The notes under the pieces: generated by a model
The model's database searches: none
What the model saw: only the letters and a program-made list of their open reading frames with translations
Told to the model about the DNA's origin: nothing
Part shown: positions 9,077 to 16,856 of the stretch, piece by piece
Position numbering within the stretch: position 1 is the stretch's first letter
Layout: every line of letters starts with the position of its first letter
Program-made: the position numbers and the translations under genes
Origin: CAZDWZ01 sp964509425
Lineage (GTDB): Bacteria; Bdellovibrionota_C; UBA2361; SZUA-149; CAZDWZ01
DNA length: 62,879 nt
Assembly: GCA_964509425.1 (NCBI GenBank)
Contig: CAZDWZ010000019.1
Location: 1-62,879, forward strand
Direction: 5' to 3'

Positions 9077-10387
9077 ATGCGAACGGCCTCCGCGGCAGAT
9101 CCGTCCCGTTCACTGTCCCTCTCCGAGCGGGTCGCTCTCTTGTGTTATCTTCTCGGCATCTTCTGGCGATACCGGTTCGTGCTCGTCCAGCATCGCGTTG
9201 AAAGTTCGTTTTATTCCGACATGCTCATGTACCTCGAGCGCGGGATGACGGCCGCGCAGAATCCTGCCTCATACGAACGAACTTTTGTGACCCATCCGCC
9301 GGCGATGCATTATCTCACCGGGTGGCTCTATTCGCTCGATCCCTCGATGGCGCTCGCCAGCGAGTTTCAATTCTCGATCTCAGTTTTTATCCCTATCGCC
9401 GTTTCCTATTTGGCCCTGGTCACCGGAGGCCGGTTTGCTTCGGCGATCGCATTGACAATTGCGAGCTTCTACTTCCCGTTCGTAAACTACGCGGCGTTTC
9501 TTCTCACCGAAATTTATGTGTGTCTGTTGTTCCCGCTCTTTCTCGCCGTGTTTATTCGATGGATGGACGACGAACGGCGAGGCGTCACGATTTTCTGGGG
9601 CGCCCTAAGTGGAATGCTTCTCTCGGGCCTGTTTGCTTTCAAGGCATACTTCCTCCCGTGCGGCGTGTTTCTTCTCGCCAGTTACCTCCTTTTTTCACGC
9701 GGAAGACCGCTCCGTTCTCGAATTTTGTATTCGGGGGTGCTCGTACTCGTATTCCTCCCGACAATCATTCAGCTCACTATCTTCTGCACCAAAGTCCGAG
9801 GAGAGCTCTGCTTTGGAACTTCGAAAGTCGGAGCCGATTTTCTGCAAGGACACTTCGGACGAGGCGGAATGTTTGTATGGAACGACCAAACCCTCGGGAA
9901 ATTTGTATTCTGGAGCCCCGGAGCGATGAATCGGGGACTCTCCAGCGAAACACACCTTGAGTTTGCCTTTGACGATAGCCGTGCAAATTTCAGCGCGGCC
10001 TGGGGCTGGGTGAAAGATCATCCCTTGCAGGCGTTCGTTCAATCGCTCGAGCAGATAAGCAACGCCTACCTCGTCGGATATCCCTGGCCGCCAAAGGACG
10101 GCGACTTATATACGTACAATATGGCAGCGCATTATTTTTTTCTGGTCTTCTTGCTGCTGCCTTCCCTACTCAGGCTCCAGAGTTCAGGAGAGAAATACGG
10201 ACTCGCCGCGCTCCTGGGCTCGAAGGACTTTCTTGTCTTCTCACCCACGATTGGGCTCCTCGCCTCGCTCTTTCTCGCCACGGGTGAGAGCCGTTACAGG
10301 ATTCCCCTAGACGGGACCTATATCGTTCTCGCTTCCCTCTACTTCGCGTCGTTGTTTCGAGAGAAAGCAACGAAAACCTCTTTCTAA
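9077..10387 (+). CDS. Integral membrane glycosyltransferase-like protein (GT-C fold)
   Basis: A 436-residue protein with about ten hydrophobic helices. The first periplasmic loop has FYSDMLMYLERG and THPPAMHYLTGWLY, a pattern typical of ArnT/PMT-like GT-C enzymes, where an acidic residue in the first loop is catalytic. It begins nine bases after the family 2 glycosyltransferase, so the pair is very likely an operon: the first enzyme would load a lipid-linked sugar, this one would transfer it. The acceptor cannot be inferred. Confidence 0.7.
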   Translation: MRTASAADPSRSLSLSERVALLCYLLGIFWRYRFVLVQHRVESSFYSDMLMYLERGMTAAQNPASYERTFVTHPPAMHYLTGWLYSLDPSMALASEFQFSISVFIPIAVSYLALVTGGRFASAIALTIASFYFPFVNYAAFLLTEIYVCLLFPLFLAVFIRWMDDERRGVTIFWGALSGMLLSGLFAFKAYFLPCGVFLLASYLLFSRGRPLRSRILYSGVLVLVFLPTIIQLTIFCTKVRGELCFGTSKVGADFLQGHFGRGGMFVWNDQTLGKFVFWSPGAMNRGLSSETHLEFAFDDSRANFSAAWGWVKDHPLQAFVQSLEQISNAYLVGYPWPPKDGDLYTYNMAAHYFFLVFLLLPSLLRLQSSGEKYGLAALLGSKDFLVFSPTIGLLASLFLATGESRYRIPLDGTYIVLASLYFASLFREKATKTSF

Positions 10388-10492
10388 GTATCCGATTTGT
10401 CTCGCTGGGACCGTTGCTCGCAAATTGATTGCATCGAGATGCTCTTCCGTAAGGTCAACCGAGCCCTCCCAGCCTCATAACGGACCCGTTCG

Positions 10493-10524
10493 AACACCTC
10501 CCGAAGGGAGGCTAGGTGTTTTCT
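10493..10524 (+). terminator. Intrinsic terminator-like hairpin after the glycosyltransferase operon
   Basis: AACACCT pairs with AGGTGTT around a CCC-GAAG-GGG inner stem, followed by TTTT. It lies between the glycosyltransferase operon and the next secreted-protein gene. Confidence 0.65.
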
Positions 10525-10543
10525 AAACGGAAGGAGCGGGTCG

Positions 10544-11101
10544 ATGAAAAGAAGTTTGATGATTGGCGCATGTCTGGGCATCGCGGTCTGGGTACACAAC
10601 GGAAGCACTGCGTTTGCTGAGTATTCGTGGATAAACGGGACAACGGGTTATAATCCGTCGACGTCGTCCTCTCTTTATGCGGCGAGCGCTCCCCAAACCA
10701 CGTCGACTCCGACCGACACTTCGCAAAATATCGCCGTGCCCGTGTATCAACCAACGGCGGCGGAAACCTACAGCAATTTCTCGATCCCGGTAACCAACCC
10801 GGCTCCAATCGATACCTGGCAACAGATTGTCGACCAAGTTGTAAACGAAACTATAATGTATATCGCGGAAACTCCGGCGGCTGAAAAGAAATGCATTTGC
10901 ACCTGCGAGAACGACAGCGACAAACTGACTCAAACCATGCCGTGGAAGAAAGAGAATCTGAAGTGGCGCGCAAAAGTCGAGTCGACGGTGAAAGATTGCA
11001 CGACTTTAAATAACGACAAATGCGAAGGCTATAACGAGAAGAACGAACTTAAGAAGGGCGACTTTCTCTGCGAGAAAGATCCGGTCTGGAGCAATCTGTA
11101 G
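10544..11101 (+). CDS. Secreted protein of unknown function
   Basis: A 185-residue protein with a clear signal peptide (residues 1-25, ending AFA), a Ser/Thr/Pro/Tyr-rich middle and a C-terminal region with several cysteines (CICTC near residue 115, then C at about 145, 153 and 177). An AAGGAG site is well placed before the ATG. It stands alone between two terminators. No family was recognised; the cysteines suggest a disulfide-stabilised periplasmic or extracellular domain. Confidence 0.65.
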   Translation: MKRSLMIGACLGIAVWVHNGSTAFAEYSWINGTTGYNPSTSSSLYAASAPQTTSTPTDTSQNIAVPVYQPTAAETYSNFSIPVTNPAPIDTWQQIVDQVVNETIMYIAETPAAEKKCICTCENDSDKLTQTMPWKKENLKWRAKVESTVKDCTTLNNDKCEGYNEKNELKKGDFLCEKDPVWSNL

Positions 11102-11142
11102 CCGCGAACCGACGACGCATTGACGATCAAAGCTCGTCGCAC

Positions 11143-11177
11143 AAAAAAAAGAGCCGGGTCTCCCCCGGCTCTTTTTG
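11143..11177 (+). terminator. Strong intrinsic terminator
   Basis: A GC-rich stem (AGAGCCGGG paired with CCCGGCTCT) with a TCTCC-type loop, flanked by an A-run and a T-run. It sits between convergent genes and can work in both directions. Confidence 0.9.
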
Positions 11178-11251
11178 CTTTTTATACAATTTATAAATTC
11201 GTGCTTTGACCAGTTTCTCGGGGAAGGGACGAGAACTAAACGGTCAGAGCA

Positions 11252-12685
11252 CTAGGCCCAGCCATCAAGCTCCGCCCTCGCCTTTTGCGTCATCTCCACC
11301 AAGCGGGAGAAGTTCCGCTCGACATACGAAGAAGTGAGCAGCACTATCGTTCCGATGACGGCGAGCGATAACCAAGGGCTCATCGCGTAGAAGTCCGCCG
11401 CATATTTCAAGTGATAGAGCAGCCCGTAGACGAGGCCGCTCACTCCGGCGATAAACATCCCTCGCTCTCGCATTGCGTGCGCCGCCGCGGTGATACCCAC
11501 CGAAGTGACGAGGCAGAGGCAAGAGGAGATGATTCCTTCTTCCGTCGTGACCTGTGCCAGAACCGATCCAACCGCGATCCAGGCGGCGAGCCTCCGATAT
11601 CCTCTGCCGTTTCCCTTCACTTCGAACGAGAGCCCGAAGAACGCGAGGGAGATCGGGAGATACGTGAGCGGAATCGAAGCCACTGCCGGAACATCGAGCA
11701 CCGAGTTTACGAAGAGCGCCCAGGTGGCGACCGTGCCGACGAAGGTCAGGCGTTCAAAGATCCACTGGAAGAACACTCCGACGTGCGACTCAATCTTCTC
11801 AAGGGATTTTGAGAGTGCGAGCGACATCGCAGTCATCGCGAGCACGATGCAGCAGTGGAACCACGGGGTGTGGTTGTAGAGAAGGAAGTTCCGCTCAAGC
11901 AGCGCCAGATACGGGAGGAGCAGCACCGTTCGGCAGATGACCCCTTCCGTCGATGCCATCAGCGCGCGCTGACGGAGACATTTGATGTCATACATCGCGA
12001 GCATTCCAATAAGCCCGAGCGAGATCGTCGCAACCAGGTTCGGATCTCTCGTCGGGATGAGGAGTGCGAGGTTCGCGAGGAGATAAATGAATGTCGCTTT
12101 CTTCGCTTCAGGGCGGAGCAGCGCGGAGAACGCGAGAAAAGTTATCCCGGTGAGAACCGGTACCGCGACTCCGAGCACGATGAGCGCCTGCGTGAGACTA
12201 GGTGCCACGACCACGAAAAATGGCCGGAGCCCCTCGGGCGCGCCGTAGAGTCCGTTATAGAGGAGTGCTGAGAGCTGCACGAAGTGCGCCGGGAGGAAGG
12301 CCACGGCGACACCGAGAAAACTTCGGGCGCCCTTGTCCTCTTTCATCTTCAGCCCGCAATAGACGCCGGCTGCCGCGAGGATTCCGGTGAATCCGAGAAA
12401 CGTGAGATATCGCGAGATGAAGCTCATCACGCTCCAGGTCTGAAGCGTGCACGCGACCGCGGCTCCGAGAAGGAGACAGCAGCCGACTACTCGGAGCAGC
12501 TTCGCGAGTCTCGGACCGATGTTGTCGGTCGTGGGCTCCGGCTCGAGAGCGCCGCTGATGGCGGCTATCGCGGGCCGATTCTTCGCGAGTTGAGCGTCTA
12601 TCTCGGCGATGGTCTCGCCGCTTCTTGCTCTTCTTGCCGCTTCTCCCGGGTCCATCACCGGTTCCCGGTTCAGTTGAGGTTCCAT
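11252..12685 (-). CDS. Multi-pass membrane protein of unknown function
   Basis: A 477-residue protein with a polar, charged N-terminus of about 65 residues followed by at least eleven hydrophobic segments and a short charged tail. No transporter signature is recognisable. It is 28 bp downstream of the PspA-like gene on the same strand, so it may be part of an envelope-stress transcript. Confidence 0.7.
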   Translation of the reverse strand: MEPQLNREPVMDPGEAARRARSGETIAEIDAQLAKNRPAIAAISGALEPEPTTDNIGPRLAKLLRVVGCCLLLGAAVACTLQTWSVMSFISRYLTFLGFTGILAAAGVYCGLKMKEDKGARSFLGVAVAFLPAHFVQLSALLYNGLYGAPEGLRPFFVVVAPSLTQALIVLGVAVPVLTGITFLAFSALLRPEAKKATFIYLLANLALLIPTRDPNLVATISLGLIGMLAMYDIKCLRQRALMASTEGVICRTVLLLPYLALLERNFLLYNHTPWFHCCIVLAMTAMSLALSKSLEKIESHVGVFFQWIFERLTFVGTVATWALFVNSVLDVPAVASIPLTYLPISLAFFGLSFEVKGNGRGYRRLAAWIAVGSVLAQVTTEEGIISSCLCLVTSVGITAAAHAMRERGMFIAGVSGLVYGLLYHLKYAADFYAMSPWLSLAVIGTIVLLTSSYVERNFSRLVEMTQKARAELDGWA

Positions 12686-12713
12686 AACTACACTCCTCTT
12701 TGGTAAAAAATGA

Positions 12714-13364
12714 TTAATTCCCGGCAGCGTGGGCTTCGTTCTTCAGAAGCTCGTCGAGCTCGACCTCTAGTCCGGCTCGCTCTTCCTCCGTCACGAAGTC
12801 ATCTTCGAGCGCGTCCTTGCCGAAATCGAGGCCTTCGTATTCGCCGATCTTAAATTCCCAGCGATTGAAGATTTCATCGATCTCACCGACTAGACCGAGC
12901 TCGGAGAGCTGGCCGGCCTTCAGAGCTTCCGCGCGGTATTGCCGTGCGTTAAAGGCGTTTTTCTTCCGCCTTAGCTCGGAGATTCGCTCGTCGATGAGCT
13001 TCAGATCGATGGTGAGCTGCTTTTCAAGCTTCGAGTGTTCGGTGAGCTGTTCTTCGAGGCTCGCGCGCTCGCGGTCAGCCTGTTTCTTCCGGCGGAGACA
13101 TTCGAGCGCCTTTTCTTTTTCTTCCCCGGCGACCCGGAGAGCGCGATCGGCCCAAACGGTCTGCATTTCCTTTAGCTCGGAGACCCGCTTTCTCATCCGC
13201 TCGCCGTCTTTCTGCACGCGGCTCAGCTGCATTTTGGCTTTTAGCCCGGCGGCCTGCATATCGCGGATGGTGGCGCTTACGATGGCGTCATGGTTCTCAA
13301 CCTGATTGACGACCCATTCAAAGCTCGATGAAATACTCGTTGTCCAGCGTCTGATGAAGTTCAT
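12714..13364 (-). CDS. pspA: PspA/IM30 family envelope-stress protein
   Basis: A 216-residue, almost wholly helical coiled-coil protein. The N-terminal amphipathic helix (MNFIRRWTTS...) and the downstream VVNQVENHDAIVSATIRDMQ region match PspA/Vipp1 proteins, which coat the inner membrane and counter proton leakage. The start at 13364 is chosen over an upstream ATG at 13400 because GGGAG is well placed before it and the shorter N-terminus fits the family. The gene is divergent from a winged-helix-like gene, a possible regulator. Confidence 0.8.
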   Translation of the reverse strand: MNFIRRWTTSISSSFEWVVNQVENHDAIVSATIRDMQAAGLKAKMQLSRVQKDGERMRKRVSELKEMQTVWADRALRVAGEEKEKALECLRRKKQADRERASLEEQLTEHSKLEKQLTIDLKLIDERISELRRKKNAFNARQYRAEALKAGQLSELGLVGEIDEIFNRWEFKIGEYEGLDFGKDALEDDFVTEEERAGLEVELDELLKNEAHAAGN

Positions 13365-13553
13365 AAAATTCTCCCAAGTGGTGAATGAATATTCTTTCAA
13401 CGATTATAACGGCGGTTGAGGGAGAACGGTGAGCGTGGCTTTGTTACATTGTTACCCTCTTGCCTCGGAGAGGCGATCGGCATCAAGTTTTGGTGGTATT
13501 TGAAGCTATTCTCGATAATTAATTGCTGACAGAGGAGGTAAATTTCAGTATCA

Positions 13554-14360
13554 TTGTTATGTATGCCAAGAGCTGATGCCGTCCTTCAACGATATGAAGT
13601 CTTCTTTGCCGGGGCGGCGATTGCCGCGCACGCCAGTTATTCGACGACCGGATTCCGCCAGCGCGATGTTCGATTCCTGATTGAGCTTTTTACGAACTGG
13701 GTGGATCTCGCCGCGGTGTCTGAATCGCTCACGCTGAACAACACTCAGATTCAGCGATACCTGGAGGCCCTCTGCTGGGAAGGCTACGCGAGAAAAATCA
13801 CCCGAGATAAGACCCCGAAATATCGCCTCAGCCGTATCGGGCTCTTGGAGCTGCTTTCTCGATTGTCTCAGAGAAGCGGGCCAGTGCAGCCTCAGCATTT
13901 TTTCTTCCTGTATTACTTCATCTGCACCTACCGCAGCCGCCTCGTTGATCTCATTCGCGAAGAGGGAAAACAGTTCCCCTCGGCGCTCCGCATCGAGATT
14001 GAGAGCTTGCTTGATCACAAGCGCATTCTTCGCGAGGAGATAAAGCGCGCGGAGCTCGAAGAGCGAAAATGGGAGGAGCGCTCCCGGGAAGGCCTGAAAT
14101 CGGCCCAACTCGCGGGCCAGCTCTTTCAAAAAGGGGTTCCGCTCAGTGAAGCGGTCCTGAAGATTGAAAAGCTCTACCCATATGAGCTAAACAGCCAAAA
14201 GCCGCTCAGCGAGTTCATCGGCAGTGTGCCCGAGGACCTCGCCGCCTGGGAGCTTGAAGTAGGGAACCGTCACCGCGTCGAGCAGCTCTATGAGCCCAGC
14301 AAAAACATGATCTCTTCTTACAAGAACGTACTTCTTAAATTGGAAAAGTCCGCTGGTTAG
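13554..14360 (+). CDS. Putative winged-helix DNA-binding protein of unknown role
   Basis: A 268-residue soluble protein. Residues about 45-105 look like a helix-turn-helix/winged-helix unit (SLTLNNTQIQRYLEALCWEGY, then KYRLSRIGLLEL), as in MarR- or DprA-type domains. The rest is helical and highly charged. An ATG at 13563 is an alternative start. It is transcribed away from the pspA-like gene, with about 190 bp between them, which would suit an autoregulated regulator. The DNA-binding call is an inference from pattern. Confidence 0.5.
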   Translation: MLCMPRADAVLQRYEVFFAGAAIAAHASYSTTGFRQRDVRFLIELFTNWVDLAAVSESLTLNNTQIQRYLEALCWEGYARKITRDKTPKYRLSRIGLLELLSRLSQRSGPVQPQHFFFLYYFICTYRSRLVDLIREEGKQFPSALRIEIESLLDHKRILREEIKRAELEERKWEERSREGLKSAQLAGQLFQKGVPLSEAVLKIEKLYPYELNSQKPLSEFIGSVPEDLAAWELEVGNRHRVEQLYEPSKNMISSYKNVLLKLEKSAG

Positions 14361-14503
14361 TGGGGACTTTCCTGGCCTTTCGCTTTTTCTACGCTTCGCG
14401 ATCCTTTAGCTGCGTCCGAAGTTTATTCGGATTGCGATTTATGGCGCGTGGGAGAAAAGCCAATTCGCGAGGGAATGCCGGACACCTTAGGTTTTTTCAC
14501 GGG

Positions 14504-14545
14504 CAGGATGGAGACGGGATGAACTTTCGTCTCGCCTCTATCCTG
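14504..14545 (+). other. Imperfect hairpin in the leader of a small membrane-protein gene
   Basis: CAGGAT pairs with ATCCTG, with further GAG/CTC and CG/CG pairs inside. A second small stem (CTGTC/GACAG) follows at 14543-14559. It lies about 60-100 bp before the start at 14603 and may be a structured leader; function unknown. Confidence 0.4.
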
Positions 14546-14602
14546 TCTGTGCCGGACAGAACAAACGAGTCGCCTCGGCCTTTGGAAGTTCGGGAGGTTT
14601 TG

Positions 14603-14890
14603 ATGAGCTTGCAGCAGATCGCAGAGTGGTGGGCGTCGCCCGTCGTGCGGAGTGTGACGTTCGCACTCTTGCTCGTGATTGGCGCATCTTTGTGGAGCAG
14701 AGTAATGGGCGAAAACTGGAGTCCCCACCACTCAATTGAGAGTCTCGCGTCCATTATCGGCCTCTGCATCGGGATCGTCACGGGAGAAGTGTCGAGGAAG
14801 GATCTCCCCGTGATCTCAGTGGCTATCGGGTACGTGATAGTCGCGATCTTGGCCCTGGGCGTGATCTCTTCGCCCTTCTGGCTGAGGTGA
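14603..14890 (+). CDS. Small two- to three-helix membrane protein
   Basis: A 95-residue protein with hydrophobic segments near residues 12-30, 42-58 and 66-88. The ATG at 14603 is chosen because GGGAGG is ideally spaced before it; the frame is open further upstream, but that stretch has a hairpin leader and no ribosome site. Flanked by 13 bp inverted repeats. No family was recognised. Confidence 0.55.
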   Translation: MSLQQIAEWWASPVVRSVTFALLLVIGASLWSRVMGENWSPHHSIESLASIIGLCIGIVTGEVSRKDLPVISVAIGYVIVAILALGVISSPFWLR

Positions 14891-14937
14891 CGTGGGCTTA
14901 AGGACGCCTGTGCGGGAGGATGCTTGTCCGGCATTCC

Positions 14938-15365
14938 TCTCTCACATAGGAAACTGAATTCGTTGAGATTTTCTCGCGCCTCGCGGCGAGGAAACTCGTC
15001 TCCCCTCCCCTTTGAGACTGGTCTCGATTGAATCCCGCGAGATTTCGGCGTAATCTCCGCCTCCGAATGGCTTTCGAGCGCAGCGCTCTTCGCTGCGTAT
15101 TTTCAAATTTGTAGTTCGTTGTGTGCGCGGCAAACGCCAGCTCCGGTCCACCCCGTTTTGACACCGCGATCTCAGAGATCCGGTTTTAAATCCGGCGGCT
15201 CGCGGCGGCCGTTTGCGTCCTCTCTGAGAGAGAAAGGTCTGAGAATGAAAGGTTCTGTGCGTCCATGTTCGCAGAAGTCTCCGCGGAGCGGGCCTGCCCT
15301 TCGAGAAGCGTGTGCCGCTTCTCCGAGGGTCGACCCGACAGCCCCGTGGCGACCCTGGAGATTCT
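14938..15365. other. 428 bp without a convincing gene
   Basis: Several overlapping GC-rich open frames exist on both strands but none has a ribosome site or plausible composition. The stretch around 15170-15215 contains short palindromes (for example CCGG-TTTTAAAT-CCGG) but does not fold into a tRNA cloverleaf by eye. Confidence 0.4.
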
Positions 15366-15749
15366 ATGTCCGCGATTACGTATGCCCCGATGCGGGTCAT
15401 GGCAGAGCACCCGGAAGGCGGCTCCAGCGACTCGGTCCGCATCTGGCACGTCGGCGAGCGTGAGTTCCTGATCCGGCCCTCGCTCCCGAAGCCCCATCAG
15501 CGCTTCTCCCGAGTGCTGGAGGTCTGGGGCTTCCCGGTCCCCGAAGCGGCGAAGCTCGTCGCCGCGGCCGCGAAGCACTTCGGTGAGTGGGTAAGAAGCG
15601 CCGACGTGGCCGCTGCTTTCGACGACGACGAGAAGACGCCCATGCTGTCGGTCTACCTGCTGAACAACCTGACGAGAGCGCCGTCTCGCCCGGCCGCGCT
15701 TCACATGGTGTTCCGGCACTACGACTACGACGTTCCCTACAGTCCGTAA
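15366..15749 (+). CDS. Small soluble hypothetical protein, GC-rich
   Basis: A 127-residue protein with an ATG at 15366 preceded by GGAGA. Codons are strongly G/C-ending, more so than in neighbouring genes, suggesting a different origin. The sequence contains a WGFPVPEAAKLVAAAAKHFGEW stretch (shown here only as a region near residues 55-75) and a final Tyr/Asp-rich tail. No family was recognised. It is isolated and followed by the dispersed palindromic repeat. Confidence 0.5.
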   Translation: MSAITYAPMRVMAEHPEGGSSDSVRIWHVGEREFLIRPSLPKPHQRFSRVLEVWGFPVPEAAKLVAAAAKHFGEWVRSADVAAAFDDDEKTPMLSVYLLNNLTRAPSRPAALHMVFRHYDYDVPYSP

Positions 15750-15832
15750 GGACCCCCAGCATCGCCCACGAACAACAGAGGAAAACTCTCAGAGCCGGGA
15801 CAGCAAACCGGCCATAGCAATCGGTATCGGAG

Positions 15833-15901
15833 TGCCTCTGTGTCTCTGTGGTTCAAATAAAAATTTTTGAATTTATGTGGAACCACAGAGACACAGAGGC
15901 A
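15833..15901. repeat. Inverted repeat, dispersed element copy 2
   Basis: Perfect 21-base arms identical to the inner part of the arms at 3486-3551, around an AT-rich loop of about 27 bases. The loops of the two copies differ, so only the arms are conserved. It lies between convergent genes, as does copy 1. Confidence 0.85.
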
Positions 15902-15916
15902 CAGAGTCGGGAAGGT

Positions 15917-16780
15917 TTAGATGAAACGAACCGCCCACGCCATCGCCGCCGTTGTGTGCGCCGCAACCCAGTTTCCTTGCGCATCCAGCGCAATCCAGCC
16001 GAAGAGGTGGCTCTTTGCCACGGCCTCCTCGTGGCAGCGCCTCGAGGCCTCCATGATTGCCATCCCGTCTCGGACGCGGCTCTCAAGTCTTACGGCGAGT
16101 CCGGCATCGACAATCTGCTCCCCTACTCCCGTGCAGCTCACGGCCGCAGCATGAGACGCGTAGTTTCCCGCAACCGTCGGGACATCCGACATCCGGCCCG
16201 GAACATCCGTCCCGAACCCGCCCGTTGAAGTCGCCGCAACCAGTCGTCCGCGGAGATCGACCGCAACCGCGCCTACAGTTCCCACCGGCGGAGCGGAGCT
16301 TCCCTCGGCGATCGTCTTCTTCCAGGTGGCGAGAGTTTCGTCGGTGATTGGCGATTCTCTCGGAACAGCGAGCTCCGCGATGAGCTCCTCGACGCCGGGA
16401 GCTGTGAGCACACGATTTCTTCGGCCTTGAAGCGCTTTTGCAAGATTTACCGGGCAGATCACGTCTTCCGCGAGTGCGACTGCTGAGAAGGAGAGTTTCG
16501 CTCCATCCATAAAAGAAGCAGAAAGCCTCGCTCTCCCGTCTGATTGAAGCACCGCGCCGCGGCCCGCGTTAAAGATCGGATTTTCTTCTAGCAGATTCAC
16601 GGCGAGTGTTACCGCATCGTGCGCGGCTCCCCCGTCACGGAGAATTTTAAACGCCTTTTTTGCAATTTCTTCGACGTCTATCTGTTTTCGCTCTCGTCGC
16701 TCGGCCGACGGATGCGCTCTCCCGGCTCCGCCATGGACGAGAAGACAAGGGAGGGAATTTGAGCCGGAGTATAAATTCAT
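15917..16780 (-). CDS. iaaA: Isoaspartyl peptidase / plant-type L-asparaginase
   Basis: A 287-residue Ntn-hydrolase. LLVHGGAG near the N-terminus, NAGRGAVL near residue 72, the GTVGAVAVD cleavage motif (the Thr becomes the N-terminal nucleophile after autoproteolysis, about residue 168) and STGG downstream are all present. The enzyme removes isoaspartyl residues from peptides or hydrolyses asparagine. Length fits the family. It follows repA on the same strand but is about 75 bp away and probably has its own function and promoter. Confidence 0.9.
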   Translation of the reverse strand: MNLYSGSNSLPCLLVHGGAGRAHPSAERRERKQIDVEEIAKKAFKILRDGGAAHDAVTLAVNLLEENPIFNAGRGAVLQSDGRARLSASFMDGAKLSFSAVALAEDVICPVNLAKALQGRRNRVLTAPGVEELIAELAVPRESPITDETLATWKKTIAEGSSAPPVGTVGAVAVDLRGRLVAATSTGGFGTDVPGRMSDVPTVAGNYASHAAAVSCTGVGEQIVDAGLAVRLESRVRDGMAIMEASRRCHEEAVAKSHLFGWIALDAQGNWVAAHTTAAMAWAVRFI

Positions 16781-16856
16781 ACGCGCCTCCTAAAACCAAA
16801 CGAGATTAAACGGAAATCGCGTTTCGACCCGCTAAAAACGCGGGTCTTACCGACTT

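Larger units (their letters stand above)
14472..14937. repeat. 13 bp perfect inverted repeats flanking a small membrane-protein gene
   Basis: GGAATGCCGGACA at 14472-14484 has its exact reverse complement at 14925-14937, bracketing a 466 bp segment with one small gene. The arrangement resembles terminal inverted repeats of a tiny cassette, though no flanking target duplication was identified. Confidence 0.55.

Noticed and set aside
12817..13305. 162-codon frame opposite the pspA-like gene
   Set aside because: Antisense shadow of a coiled-coil gene, Ser/Arg-rich as expected for such shadows.
14360..14602. Longer N-terminus for the small membrane protein at 14603
   Set aside because: Would start at GTG directly at the previous stop, cross a hairpin leader and give atypical sequence; the ATG at 14603 has a strong ribosome site.
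15119..15240. Possible tRNA or structured RNA
   Set aside because: Short palindromes are present, but no acceptor stem, anticodon arm or T-loop sequence fits a cloverleaf.
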